Part shown: piece by piece, positions 8,905-17,909 of the stretch
Layout of the letters: every line of letters begins with the position of its first letter
How positions within the stretch are numbered: position 1 is the first letter of the stretch
Origin: JBCBUE01 sp039818285
GTDB taxonomy: Bacteria > Planctomycetota > Phycisphaerae > Phycisphaerales > Phycisphaeraceae
DNA length: 64,000 nucleotides
Direction of reading: 5' to 3'
NCBI GenBank assembly: GCA_039818285.1
Contig: JBCBUE010000006.1
Coordinates: forward strand, 20,810 to 84,809
Notes under the pieces: generated by a model
The model's input: the letters and a program-made list of their open reading frames with translations, nothing else
What the model was told of the DNA's origin: nothing
Database searches by the model: none
Translations under genes and position numbers: made by a program

Positions 8905-10343
8905 TCGCCAACCTGCTGAATCAACCGCCGACTTACGACGCCCAAGCGCTGCCGCCAGCGTCGAGCCACGCCACCGGCGCGTCCGAGCCGTTCGACGCGC
9001 TGCTCGCCCAACCCGCCGATCGCAAGCCCGGCCGAACCGAGCCCGGCCAACAACCCCCGTCGGCCGCGGACCGGTGGGCCGATCGCCCGGCACGCGACGA
9101 AGCGTCCGCCTCCGAGCCAACCCGCGACGCCGAACCGATCGAGCAACCCAATGACGCCGCCGGCTCCGATGTCCGCGATCCAACCGACGAGGGTTACTCG
9201 GACGACACATCGTCCCCGCAGGACGGCGAAGGCGTCGTTGAGGCGTCCGATGGTCCCGCGGCCGAGGACGGTCAATCATCGCGTGGTGATGCCGAGCAAG
9301 AAGTACTGGAGCAGCCCGTCGATGCCGTCGCGTCGGTGATCGCCGATGTCGCGACCGCGCTCGCCGCGCCGCTCGCCGATGCTTCCGCGCCCGCCAAGTC
9401 TCCCGCCGTGGATCAACCCACCCACGCCCAGGCCGGTTCCGCAACCACCAACCCCACGCCATCGGACGCAGCCGCCAAGCCCACGCCCGCGAGCTCCGTG
9501 GCGGTCGTCGATCGGCCCACGGGCCAAGCCCCCACGGCCGAAGGCACGTCGCTCAAGCCCGTCAACGCCCAGGCCCCGAACCAGGTCGCGACCCATGCCA
9601 CCGCCGATGGCGACAACGCCGGCGGCGACACCCACAAGCAGCCCGGCCAGCAGGGCGGCCTGGCCCAACACGCCGCTCCCGCCAACGCCCAGGCCGCCAA
9701 CCTCGCCACCGCGTCGGCGAGTTCCGCGGCCGCGTCGCTCACGCCCGATACCCCGGACCCCGGCCTCGCGACCCGCACCAGCGCGAACGCATCCCCCCCG
9801 CCAACCCCCGTGCCGTCGACCACGACGCTCGCGGCCACCAACGCCGACCCCGACACCGCCAACGCCGCTCGCCTCGCCCGCGGCCTGCAGTCCGCCCTCA
9901 ACCAGCGCGGCGGCGGCGTCACCCTCCGCCTCACCCCCGCCGAGATGGGCACCCTCCGCATCAGCCTCGACATCACCGCCGGCCGCGTCGCCGCCGACTT
10001 CCAGCCGACCACTCAAGCCGGCCAGCAACTGCTCCAGGGCCAGCTCGCCCAGCTTCGCTCCTCCCTCGAGTCCCAGGGCCTGACCGTCGATCGCCTCGGC
10101 GTCCAGCCCGCCGCCTCGACCGGCAACGGCAACGCCGCCCAGAACAACACCTCCTTCAACCAGTCCCAGCAGGACACGCCCGACGGCCGGCAGTCCTCCA
10201 CCGACGGACGAAGCCGCGGCGAGTACGGCCGCTCCTCCCAGTCCTCGCCAGACGACACGACCGACGACGCCGGCCCCGCCGACACCTTCGACGACGCCCT
10301 CCACTCCGCCAACCCCCTCGCGGCCACCGCCGCCGGAGCCTAA
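8901..10343 (+). CDS. fliK: Flagellar hook-length control protein FliK
   Basis: 480 residues. The first 330 residues are low-complexity Ala/Pro/Thr/Asp-rich, as usual for the FliK ruler region. The C-terminal Flg_hook domain (about 330-400) contains GGGVTLRLTPAEMGTLRISL and LAQLRSSLESQGLTVDRLGV, the part that switches FlhB export specificity. A Ser/Asn/Gln-rich tail follows. The GTG start overlaps the preceding stop as GTGA. It is followed after 3 bases by flgD, its usual hook-assembly neighbour. Confidence 0.92.
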   Translation: MIANLLNQPPTYDAQALPPASSHATGASEPFDALLAQPADRKPGRTEPGQQPPSAADRWADRPARDEASASEPTRDAEPIEQPNDAAGSDVRDPTDEGYSDDTSSPQDGEGVVEASDGPAAEDGQSSRGDAEQEVLEQPVDAVASVIADVATALAAPLADASAPAKSPAVDQPTHAQAGSATTNPTPSDAAAKPTPASSVAVVDRPTGQAPTAEGTSLKPVNAQAPNQVATHATADGDNAGGDTHKQPGQQGGLAQHAAPANAQAANLATASASSAAASLTPDTPDPGLATRTSANASPPPTPVPSTTTLAATNADPDTANAARLARGLQSALNQRGGGVTLRLTPAEMGTLRISLDITAGRVAADFQPTTQAGQQLLQGQLAQLRSSLESQGLTVDRLGVQPAASTGNGNAAQNNTSFNQSQQDTPDGRQSSTDGRSRGEYGRSSQSSPDDTTDDAGPADTFDDALHSANPLAATAAGA

Positions 10344-10346
10344 GCC

Positions 10347-10991
10347 ATGTCCAGCGCGATCAGCGGCCTGAACAACCCAGTCTCCAACAACACTAACGAC
10401 GCCAACGCCTTCGCCGAGCTCAGCAGCGAAGAGTTCATCAGCATCATGGTCGAGGAGCTCACCAGCCAGGACCCCCTCGAGCCCAACGACTCGGCCGCTA
10501 TCCTCGACCAGATCTACTCGATCAGTTCCATCGAGTCTCAGGCCAAGCTCGAGCAGAGCCTCACCACACTCGTCGATCAGAACTCCGTCGTCCAAGCCAC
10601 CTCGCTCCTCGGTCAGCAGGTCTCCGGCCTGACCACCGGCAACAACGAAGCCGCCGGCAAGGTCACCTCCGTCAAGCTCGTCGACGGCGAGCCCATCCTC
10701 GTCCTCGACTCCGGCGCCGAGCTGCCCTTCGACCGCGTGACCGGCATGGACTACGCCGAGTCCACCGACGCGCTGGTCATCCAGCAACTGCTCTCCAACC
10801 TCGCGCTGCTCGATTCGAGCATGCTCGTCGGCCAGTACGTCCGCGGCACGGACGTGGGCGGCGTCGGCACCGAAGGCCTGGTCAGCGAGGTCGTCTTCGA
10901 GAACGACGGCGGCATCGGCCTCGAGCTCGACAACGGCCGACTCGTCCCTATCGAGAACGTCACCGGCTACGGCAAGCCCAAGGACGGCTAA
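10347..10991 (+). CDS. flgD: Flagellar hook capping protein FlgD
   Basis: 214 residues. FlgD is the scaffold cap for hook polymerisation. The N-terminal signature is EFISIMVEELTSQDPLEPND, followed by the family's hydrophobic Ser-rich helix (YSISSIESQAKLEQSLTTLV). The rest has the beta-rich pattern of FlgD Tudor/FnIII parts, with paired VTG motifs. It lies between fliK and flgE in the expected order. Confidence 0.93.
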   Translation: MSSAISGLNNPVSNNTNDANAFAELSSEEFISIMVEELTSQDPLEPNDSAAILDQIYSISSIESQAKLEQSLTTLVDQNSVVQATSLLGQQVSGLTTGNNEAAGKVTSVKLVDGEPILVLDSGAELPFDRVTGMDYAESTDALVIQQLLSNLALLDSSMLVGQYVRGTDVGGVGTEGLVSEVVFENDGGIGLELDNGRLVPIENVTGYGKPKDG

Positions 10992-11027
10992 CCCCACCCC
11001 GCTCCCCCGCTCGCAAAGACGCGCCCC

Positions 11028-11345
11028 ATGCCCGACGGATCGGAACTGCTGCGACTGCTCGAGCCCGCCGTTCGGCCGGTTGGCGGCGGCACGCCCGGTC
11101 AGCCCAAGACGCCTGACAACTTCGAGGGCAAGTCCTTCGACCAGCTCCTCGCCGACGCCGCCCAGCGCGGCCCCGAGCCCGCCGTTCAACCTTCGACGGA
11201 CGCCGTCGCCGATCCAACCGACACGGCCGCCCCCGACCGAACCGCCGCGCCGATCAACCTCGGCCACGTCGAGAACCCCTCCCTCGCCCGCCTGCTCGCC
11301 GAGCGATCGGCCGCCAACCCGCCCGCGACACCCGACCTTTCATAA
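11028..11345 (+). CDS. Small flagellar-operon protein between flgD and flgE
   Basis: 105 residues, Pro/Ala-rich, with no signal peptide or membrane segment. The one ordered-looking motif is NFEGKSFDQLLADAAQRG. Many bacteria carry a small protein of unknown role (TIGR02530-type flagellar operon protein) in exactly this flgD-flgE slot, with a comparable F-x-x-[IL]L start. The later conserved block of that family (a KHA-type motif) is not visible here, so the assignment is by position only. It sits 36 bases after flgD and 21 before flgE, clearly within the operon. Confidence 0.6.
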   Translation: MPDGSELLRLLEPAVRPVGGGTPGQPKTPDNFEGKSFDQLLADAAQRGPEPAVQPSTDAVADPTDTAAPDRTAAPINLGHVENPSLARLLAERSAANPPATPDLS

Positions 11346-11366
11346 AGCAAGAACCAGGAGTTTCCC

Positions 11367-13079
11367 ATGGCCCTCACCACCGCGATGTACACCAGCCTCA
11401 CCGGCCTGGACACCAGCTCCGACCTGCTGAACGTCTCCGGTAACAACATCGCCAACGTCAACACCACCGCCTTCAAGAAGTCGCGGATCTCCTTCCAGAC
11501 CGCCATCTCTCGCAACCTGCGCAACGGCTCGGCCCCGACGCAGAACCTCGGCGGCACCAACCCCGCCCAGGTCGGCCTCGGCGTGCAGATCGGCGCCATC
11601 ACCCGCAACTTCGAGAACGGCCCCCTCCAGCCCACCGGCTCCAACACCGACGTCGCCATCGAGGGCAACGGCTTCTTCATCGTCGACGTCAACGGCTCCC
11701 AGTTCTTCACACGCGACGGCGGCTTCACCCTCGACCAGGACAACAACCTCGTCATGCCCGGCACCGGCGGCCTCGTCCAGGGCTACGGCGTCGACGGCGA
11801 GTTCAACATCGTCAACGGCGTCCTGGGCAACATCAACATCCCCATCGGCACCCTCTCCATCGCCGAGGAAACCCAGAACGTCCAGTTCTCCGGCAACCTC
11901 AACGCCGGCGGCGAGGTCGCCACCCAGGGCTCCATCATCGACTTCGCCGCCCTCTACACCGACGCCGCGCAGACCACCGCCGCCACCACCACCACCGACC
12001 TCACCGCCATCCTCGACGACACCGGCACCGCCGTCTTCGCCGCCGGCGACGTCATCACCCTCACCGGCGCCACCCGTGGTGGGGCCACCATCGAGGACAA
12101 GACCTTCGAGATCGGCTCCACCACCACCGACCCCACCGACTCCGGCACCACCGTCCAGGACTTCATGGACTTCCTCCAGGACGTCCTCGGCCTGGACACC
12201 GCCAACGGAGCGTCCGTCTCCCTGGCCGCGGGCGTCATCACCGTGACGGGCAACACCGGCACCGCCAACGACCTCGTCATCGATGACGGCGACCTCATCC
12301 TCAACGAGGGATCCAACCCCTCGGTCCCCTTCGACCTCACCAAGACCCAGGACGCCGACGGCGAGTCCGTCCGCACCACCTACGTCGCCTTCGACTCCCT
12401 GGGCAACCCCGTCACCGTCGACATGACCGTCGTCCTCGAGACCAAGGACTCTTCCGGCACCAACTGGCGCTTCTACAACCACTCCGACGACGACACCGAC
12501 ATCTCCACCTATCTCGGCACCGGCACCCTCCAGTTCGACAACAACGGCCAGTTCATCGCCGGCACCGACGCCCAGGTCACCGTCAACCGACAGAACGTCG
12601 GCTCGATCAACCCCCTCCAGTTCGACATCAACTTCGAGAACGACGGCCAGACCGGCGCCGTCACCGCGCTGACCGAAGTCAACTCCCAGATCTCCGCCAC
12701 CTTCCAGGACGGCTCGCCCATCGGCACCCTCGAGGACTTCTCCGTCTCCGCCGACGGCACCATCACCGGCGTCTTCTCCAACGGCCTGCTCCGCAGCCTC
12801 GGCCTCATCCCCGTCGCCATGTTCTCCAACAACGCCGGCCTCGAGGAGCAGGGCAACAACCTCTTCCGGCCCACCCCCAACTCCGGCATCCCCGTCATCG
12901 TCACCCCCACCACCGGCGGCTCCGGCCGGCTGATCGGTCAGACCGTCGAGCTTTCCAACGTCGACCTCGCCGAGGAATTCATCAACCTCATCTCCGCCAG
13001 CACCGGCTTCTCCGCCTCCAGCCGCGTGCTGTCCACCAGCGACCAGCTCATCCAGGAACTCCTGGCGACCATCCGGTAG
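11367..13079 (+). CDS. flgE: Flagellar hook protein FlgE
   Basis: 570 residues, a long FlgE. It forms the flexible hook between rod and filament. The N-terminal signature is MYTSLTGLDTSSDLLNVSGN followed by NIANVNTTAFKKSR. The C-terminal polymerisation helix is DLAEEFINLISASTGFSASS to SDQLIQELLATI. Extra length lies in Thr/Asp-rich central domains (about 190-350), which are surface exposed in other FlgE proteins. AGGAG precedes the ATG. It is the last flagellar gene before the LacI-GH10 interruption. Confidence 0.95.
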   Translation: MALTTAMYTSLTGLDTSSDLLNVSGNNIANVNTTAFKKSRISFQTAISRNLRNGSAPTQNLGGTNPAQVGLGVQIGAITRNFENGPLQPTGSNTDVAIEGNGFFIVDVNGSQFFTRDGGFTLDQDNNLVMPGTGGLVQGYGVDGEFNIVNGVLGNINIPIGTLSIAEETQNVQFSGNLNAGGEVATQGSIIDFAALYTDAAQTTAATTTTDLTAILDDTGTAVFAAGDVITLTGATRGGATIEDKTFEIGSTTTDPTDSGTTVQDFMDFLQDVLGLDTANGASVSLAAGVITVTGNTGTANDLVIDDGDLILNEGSNPSVPFDLTKTQDADGESVRTTYVAFDSLGNPVTVDMTVVLETKDSSGTNWRFYNHSDDDTDISTYLGTGTLQFDNNGQFIAGTDAQVTVNRQNVGSINPLQFDINFENDGQTGAVTALTEVNSQISATFQDGSPIGTLEDFSVSADGTITGVFSNGLLRSLGLIPVAMFSNNAGLEEQGNNLFRPTPNSGIPVIVTPTTGGSGRLIGQTVELSNVDLAEEFINLISASTGFSASSRVLSTSDQLIQELLATIR

Positions 13080-13109
13080 AGCGGCCTCCCCAGAATTCGC
13101 CAAAAACGC

Positions 13110-13138
13110 TTGACGAACGCCGTGAGGCGGGGTACTTT
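13110..13138 (+). promoter_or_regulatory. Sigma-70 type promoter of the LacI-family gene
   Basis: TTGACG (13110-13115), a 17-base spacer and TACTTT (13133-13138). Transcription would start near 13145, inside the palindrome that follows directly. The promoter lies in the 84-base gap after flgE, so the regulator can be transcribed independently of the flagellar operon. Confidence 0.6.
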
Positions 13139-13160
13139 TTCGTATAACTGATTATGCGAA
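13139..13160 (+). promoter_or_regulatory. Palindromic operator, probably for the adjacent LacI-family regulator
   Basis: TTCGTATAA, four bases (CTGA), TTATGCGAA: 9-base half-sites with a single mismatch. The element abuts the -10 box and covers the predicted transcription start, so bound repressor would block initiation. This is the usual arrangement for autoregulated LacI-family genes. It is AT-rich in a GC-rich setting. No second copy was noticed upstream of the PEP-CTERM, prepilin-like or GH10 genes. Confidence 0.55.
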
Positions 13161-13163
13161 TAA

Positions 13164-14273
13164 GTGACTCGCCTCGTCTCTTCCGGCCGCTCCGCGGCGA
13201 TGCTTCTTGAAACCCGACCGAGCCCGACTTTGAGCGTTACGCAAGCCCAACTCGCCCGCGAACTCGGCCTGTCCCAGGTCGCCGTGTCGCACGCCTTGCT
13301 CGGCAAACCGGGCGTCGGCGCCCGGACACGTCAACGCGTGCTCGACGCCGCACGCCGAGGCGGCTATCGCCCGTCGCGCTCGGCCCGAGGCATGGTCAGC
13401 GGCCGCACCCAACTGATCGATCTCTGGTTGGGGCTCAAGACCGGCGTCAGCCGCACCCCGCCCAATCTGTTGCAGAGCATGCAGTTCGCCGCGGAGTCGG
13501 CCGGCATGCAGGTCTTGCTCAGCTTCCTGCACGACCGGCAGCTCAGCGACCCGAACCGGCTCCCGACGATCCTCCGCGAGCACGCCGCCGACGGCGTATT
13601 GATCAACTACACCCACCTCGTGCCCGAGCCGCTGCTCGAGCTGCTCACCCGATACGCGATCCCCGCCGTCTGGGTGAACAACAAGCGCGAGCACGACGCC
13701 GTTCATCCTGACGACCTGCAGATCGGGCGCCTCGCCGCCGAGCGATTCCTCGAGCTGGGACACCGCAGGCTGGCGATGTTCGAGGTCACCGGCGGCGAGC
13801 ACTACAGCCGCATCGACCGCTGGGACGGATTCCGCATCACCGCCGAGGCGGCCGGGCTTACGCCGCGTCGCATCGAAGTGCCCGGCGGCTTGGGCGTGCC
13901 TTACCGCCAGGACGCGACGCACGACGATCGCGTGGATCAACTCGTCGCCCGGCTCGACACCCCCGACCGGCCCACCGCGATCTTCGCGTACTCGCTCGGC
14001 GAAGCCCTGGCCGTGGTCGCGGCGCTCGGCCGACTCGGGCTCTCCACGCCGCAAGACGTCTCGCTGATCGCCGTCGCCGACGAACCGGTCTCGGTGCTCG
14101 TGCCCGTGCCGATCAGCACGGTGGTCCTGCCGCAGGACCGGATCGGCGCCGCGGCCGTCGAAGAACTCGTCGCCAAGATCGACCGCCCCGCAGACACTCG
14201 CCCCGCGATCGCGCTGCCGGCCAAATACGTCGAATCACGCTCTACGGCGCGCCCGCCATCTAAGTCCTGTTGA
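13164..14273 (+). CDS. LacI-family transcriptional regulator
   Basis: 369 residues from a GTG at 13164. The ATG at 13200 (MLLETRPS) is equally possible and would leave a longer leader; neither has a clear ribosome binding site. The N-terminal LacI helix-turn-helix reads SVTQAQLARELGLSQVAVSH, followed by the hinge region RRGGYRPSRSARGM. The remainder is a periplasmic-binding-protein-like ligand domain with the family pattern PTAIFAYSLGEALAVVAALG and LSTPQDVSLIAVADEP. It has its own promoter and operator. Genes downstream on the same strand encode a secreted xylanase, so a xylo-oligosaccharide or related sugar effector is inferred. Confidence 0.9.
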   Translation: MTRLVSSGRSAAMLLETRPSPTLSVTQAQLARELGLSQVAVSHALLGKPGVGARTRQRVLDAARRGGYRPSRSARGMVSGRTQLIDLWLGLKTGVSRTPPNLLQSMQFAAESAGMQVLLSFLHDRQLSDPNRLPTILREHAADGVLINYTHLVPEPLLELLTRYAIPAVWVNNKREHDAVHPDDLQIGRLAAERFLELGHRRLAMFEVTGGEHYSRIDRWDGFRITAEAAGLTPRRIEVPGGLGVPYRQDATHDDRVDQLVARLDTPDRPTAIFAYSLGEALAVVAALGRLGLSTPQDVSLIAVADEPVSVLVPVPISTVVLPQDRIGAAAVEELVAKIDRPADTRPAIALPAKYVESRSTARPPSKSC

Positions 14274-14307
14274 TGCCCGTCCTGTTTCTTTGCCCGTTTC
14301 ATGCCTT

Positions 14308-14316
14308 AAAGGAGGT
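14308..14316 (+). promoter_or_regulatory. Perfect Shine-Dalgarno of the PEP-CTERM gene
   Basis: AAAGGAGGT is fully complementary to the 16S rRNA 3' end and sits six bases before the ATG at 14323. It is the strongest ribosome binding site noticed in the window; most neighbours have GGAG or less. It implies high translation of this secreted protein and fixes its start. Confidence 0.8.
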
Positions 14317-14322
14317 TAATTC

Positions 14323-15096
14323 ATGAAGTTCTCGCCCTTGATCCGTGCCGTCCCCGCCGCCTGCCTCGCGTCGTTCCTCGGCGCCGCTGCCCAGTCCGGC
14401 GTCATCGAATTCAACCCGCCCGACTACCCGCTGGGCTCCTCGCTCGTCGTCAATCCAGACTGGGCCGGAGCCGGCACGCTGACGTTCATCACCAGCCTCG
14501 GCGGCGGCAACGGCGCCGCCCAGAGCGCCGTCACCGCCGAAGCCGCCTTCTCCAACAACCGCTTCACCCCCGACGCCGCCTTCCTCGAGTCGGCGGACAC
14601 GACCACCGCCGGCAAGACCGTCGACTTCTCCTTCGACATCCGCTTCGACCAGATCGGATCGGTCGACGACTTCCGCCTCGACCACCGCATCCTCATCGGC
14701 GGCAGCGACGCCGCTCCGATCATCGGCTTCCAACTCTTCGGCAACAGCCGGCTGCAGGTCCTCACGCCCACCGGCGCCACCAACGTCGTCAACGTCAACG
14801 GCAACGCGCTCAACCTCGACGACGTCGGCACCGACCGTTTCATCACCGTCGAGGGCGCCATCGACTTCGACGCCGGGACCTACGACCTCACGGTCGATGG
14901 CGTCGACCAGGGGTCGGGTTTGGACCTGCTCAACAACCCGACCGACTTCGGCCAGTTCACGATCCAGCGCCGCACGTCCGACGCTGGTGCCGTCCAGTTC
15001 AGCCTCGACAACCTCGAGCTCGTCGTCCCCGAGCCGGGCTCGATGGCGTTGCTGGGGCTCGGGCTGGCCGCGTGCTTGGCCCGCCGACGCGCCTGA
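14323..15096 (+). CDS. PEP-CTERM sorting-domain protein
   Basis: 257 residues. A signal peptide (MKFSPLIRAVPAACLASFLGAAAQS) is followed by a beta-rich domain with the look of a concanavalin/lamin-G-like fold (FDIRFDQIG, GAIDFDAGTYDLTVDG). It ends in VPEPGSMALLGLGLAACL plus ARRRA: the PEP-CTERM motif, a transmembrane stretch and an Arg cluster, the signal for exosortase processing and surface export. The domain could bind carbohydrate, which fits the GH10 enzyme two genes downstream, but no specific family can be named. It lies 49 bases after the LacI gene. Confidence 0.85.
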   Translation: MKFSPLIRAVPAACLASFLGAAAQSGVIEFNPPDYPLGSSLVVNPDWAGAGTLTFITSLGGGNGAAQSAVTAEAAFSNNRFTPDAAFLESADTTTAGKTVDFSFDIRFDQIGSVDDFRLDHRILIGGSDAAPIIGFQLFGNSRLQVLTPTGATNVVNVNGNALNLDDVGTDRFITVEGAIDFDAGTYDLTVDGVDQGSGLDLLNNPTDFGQFTIQRRTSDAGAVQFSLDNLELVVPEPGSMALLGLGLAACLARRRA

Positions 15097-15163
15097 CGTT
15101 GCCCGCCGCCCCGGCTCGACGGCCGCGGCGGCGTTTCGTGTTTCGATCGCATCGAGGACTCAC

Positions 15164-15988
15164 ATGACCACCACGACCCCCCGCAACGCATTCACCCTGA
15201 TCGAACTGCTCGTCGTCATCTCGATCATCGCGCTGCTGATCTCGATCCTGTTGCCGGCCCTTTCCGCGGCCCGCGAGGCCGGTCGCTCTGCTCAATGCCT
15301 CAGTAATCTCCGCCAACAGGGCATCGCGATCGCCGCTTACGGGGCCGACTACGGCGATACCGTCGTCCCCGGTCGCGCTCTGCTGACCGTCAATGGCCCC
15401 GAGGCTTCCTACGCCTCGCTCCTCGCCGCCGGCGATTATGGGTCGGCTCGCAACGTGACCTTCGATCCCAGCTCGTCCGTCGACTCGCAGACCGAGTCGC
15501 TCTTCCGCTGCCCCAATGGCGAGGACGAACGCTGGACCAGCGGCGTCCCCGCGACCAAGGAAGACTCCCTCAACCGCCGCTACTGGCGCGCCGCCTCCAA
15601 GGCCGACTTCTCCGAGGTCGTCAACACCTGGTACGGCGTCAACGGCTCCACCAGCGATGTCTACAACCCTTGGTTCCCGATGACGAACGTGACCTTCGGC
15701 AACAACGACCCGGACAACGTCTTCCATCGCATCGACGATTTCCTCCAAGCTTCCGACACCGCACTGGTTTACGACGGCCTCTACGTCACCAGTGGCGCGT
15801 GGACCCGCATCAGCCTCCGCCACGGCGGGGGCAACTCAACCAACATGCTCTTTGCCGACAGCCACGCCGAGGCCGTTCAAGACGAAGTCCTCCCCGCCGA
15901 CGGCACCACCATCGGCGGCCCGTCCGCGGGCTCTGTCGGCCAGCTCAACGACTTCCCCGACATCGTCTGGCGCCTTAATCAGCGCTAG
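15164..15988 (+). CDS. Prepilin-type secreted protein with DUF1559-like C-terminus
   Basis: 274 residues from the ATG at 15164; an open frame extends further upstream but has no better start. The N-terminal motif AFTLIELLVVISIIALLISI is the type IV prepilin / pseudopilin cleavage and methylation signal, with Glu at +5 and Ala rather than Gly at -1. The C-terminus, LRHGGGNSTNMLFADSHAEA, resembles the H-x9-DG motif of the large DUF1559 family expanded in Planctomycetota, with a longer spacer and DSH in place of DGH. Such proteins are thought to be surface or pseudopilus-like components. It lies between a PEP-CTERM gene and a GH10 gene. Confidence 0.88.
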   Translation: MTTTTPRNAFTLIELLVVISIIALLISILLPALSAAREAGRSAQCLSNLRQQGIAIAAYGADYGDTVVPGRALLTVNGPEASYASLLAAGDYGSARNVTFDPSSSVDSQTESLFRCPNGEDERWTSGVPATKEDSLNRRYWRAASKADFSEVVNTWYGVNGSTSDVYNPWFPMTNVTFGNNDPDNVFHRIDDFLQASDTALVYDGLYVTSGAWTRISLRHGGGNSTNMLFADSHAEAVQDEVLPADGTTIGGPSAGSVGQLNDFPDIVWRLNQR

Positions 15989-16027
15989 ACGACGCTCGCC
16001 AATCCCGACCACGCCCCGGAGCCCACC

Positions 16028-17869
16028 ATGCTGCGCGCCCTTGCCGTCCTCGCGGCGACGTCGATCGCGATCTCTGCTCACTCGGCCGCCGCGCCAGCCG
16101 CGCCGCCGAGTCAGATGCCCGCTTACGTGACCGACGCCCTCGACCGAGGCGACGGCCTGATCGCGCCGTCCGCCGTCGCGACGCTCGGCGGCGAAGCCCG
16201 CGAGGACGCCGCTCTCGAGCCCCTCACCGGCCTGCCGCAACCGGCGTTTCGCGTCACCACCAACAACCAGCCCGCGCACCACTACAGCATCGAGGCCCGC
16301 GTGCCCGCCTCGGCGAGCGTGAAGAAAGGCGACGTGCTCTTCGCCGCGTGGTGGATGCGGGCTCACGCCTCCCGCGTCGAGTCCGGCGAGGCCGTGACGC
16401 TGTTTCGCGTGCAGCGGACGCAGCCCCCGTGGGAGCGCACGCTCTACGGCGACTCGCTCGCCGGCCCGGAGTGGAAGCTGATCTACCGCGCCGGCCGTGC
16501 ACCCGCCGACATCCCGGCGGGCGAACTGGCCGCCGTGTTCTCCGCCGGCTATCCCCGCCAGGCCTTCGACGTCGCCGGCCTACGCGTCAGCAACCTCGGC
16601 CCCGACGCCGACCCCGACACGCTGCCGACGATGACCATCTCGTACCCCGGTGCTGAGCCCGACGCCGCCTGGCGCATCGCCGCCGAGGCGAGGATCGATC
16701 GTCTCCGCCGAGCCGACCTGACCCTCGAGCTCGTGGATGCCGACGGACAGCCACTCCGCGATGCCCAGGTCGAGGCCGAGCTCGTCCGTCACGACTTTTG
16801 GTTCGGCTCGGCCTTCGCCGCCGACTGGCTCTACGACAACTGGGACACCCCCGACGGTGCGCGGTACCGAGAGAAGATGATCGAGCTGTTCAACGGCGTC
16901 GCCATGGCCAACCAGCTCAAGTGGGCACGCTGGGAGCAGAACCCCGACATCGCGATGACCACCCTCCGCTGGCTCAAGGGCGCGGGCCTGAAAACCCACG
17001 GCCACGTGCTTGTCTGGCCCGGCCTCGAGAAGTTCCGCGTCGCCGACGCCAAGCAGGTCTGGGCCGCCGCTCAGTCCGACCCCGACATCCTTCGCGACCG
17101 CGTCCGCAACCACATGGTCGACATCCTCACGGCCACTCACGGCCTCGTCGACGACTGGGACGTCGTGAACGAGCCGTACACCCAGCACGAGTTCCTCGAC
17201 CTGCTCGGCCAAGACGCGATGGTCGATTGGTTCAAGCTCGCCCGAGAGCTCGCGCCCAACGCCAACCTCTTCCTCAACGACTTCTCGATCCTCGCCGGCA
17301 ACGGGCTCAACAAGCCCAAGCAGGACTTCATGTACGACACCGCCGCCTATCTGCTTGAGCAGGGCGCTCCGATCGACGCGATCGGGTTCCAGGCTCACAT
17401 GGGCGGCGGCCTGACCCCGCCTTATCGACTCGAGATGATCCTCAACCGCTTCGAGGAGCTTGGCCTGCCGATCATGATCACCGAGTTCGACGTCGACGTC
17501 CCCGACCCCGAGGTCCAGGAGCAATACGCACGAGACTTCATGACCGTCATGTTCAGCCATCCGGCGGTCAGCGGGTTCACAACGTGGGGTTTCTGGCGGC
17601 CTCAGATGTGGTCACCCAACTCGGCGATGTTCGACGCCGACTGGAACCTCATGCCGGTCGGCCGAGCGTTTACCGGCCTGGTGCACGACGCGTGGAAGAC
17701 CCGCGCCGCGGGCCGCAGCGACGCCGCCGGTCGATTCGCCTTCCGAGGGTTCAAGGGCGACTACCGTGTCACCGTCACGGTCGATGGCGAGACGACAACG
17801 CACGAAGTTCAACTCCCGACCCTCGACGGCACGATACGACTTGAGCCCTCGGTTCCCGCCGGCCACTGA
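16028..17869 (+). CDS. Secreted GH10 endo-1,4-beta-xylanase
   Basis: 613 residues. A signal peptide (about 1-22) leads to an N-terminal beta-rich domain (about 40-220, carbohydrate-binding-like), then a short Ig-like stretch (LELVDADGQPLRDAQVEAEL). The GH10 barrel (about 255-545) follows. The acid/base is Glu382 in DDWDVVNEPY and the nucleophile Glu486 in PIMITEFDVD. Substrate-site motifs FWFGSAFAADW and NQLKWARWEQN are also visible. A small C-terminal beta domain (about 560-613) resembles a carboxypeptidase regulatory-like fold. It would cleave internal bonds in xylan outside the cytoplasm. The signal peptide, the LacI regulator upstream and the surface-sorted neighbour suggest a plant- or alga-polysaccharide unit. 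Confidence 0.93.
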   Translation: MLRALAVLAATSIAISAHSAAAPAAPPSQMPAYVTDALDRGDGLIAPSAVATLGGEAREDAALEPLTGLPQPAFRVTTNNQPAHHYSIEARVPASASVKKGDVLFAAWWMRAHASRVESGEAVTLFRVQRTQPPWERTLYGDSLAGPEWKLIYRAGRAPADIPAGELAAVFSAGYPRQAFDVAGLRVSNLGPDADPDTLPTMTISYPGAEPDAAWRIAAEARIDRLRRADLTLELVDADGQPLRDAQVEAELVRHDFWFGSAFAADWLYDNWDTPDGARYREKMIELFNGVAMANQLKWARWEQNPDIAMTTLRWLKGAGLKTHGHVLVWPGLEKFRVADAKQVWAAAQSDPDILRDRVRNHMVDILTATHGLVDDWDVVNEPYTQHEFLDLLGQDAMVDWFKLARELAPNANLFLNDFSILAGNGLNKPKQDFMYDTAAYLLEQGAPIDAIGFQAHMGGGLTPPYRLEMILNRFEELGLPIMITEFDVDVPDPEVQEQYARDFMTVMFSHPAVSGFTTWGFWRPQMWSPNSAMFDADWNLMPVGRAFTGLVHDAWKTRAAGRSDAAGRFAFRGFKGDYRVTVTVDGETTTHEVQLPTLDGTIRLEPSVPAGH

Positions 17870-17909
17870 CCCGCTCTCACGGGTCGAGATCCCTCCTCCG
17901 ACCCGATCC

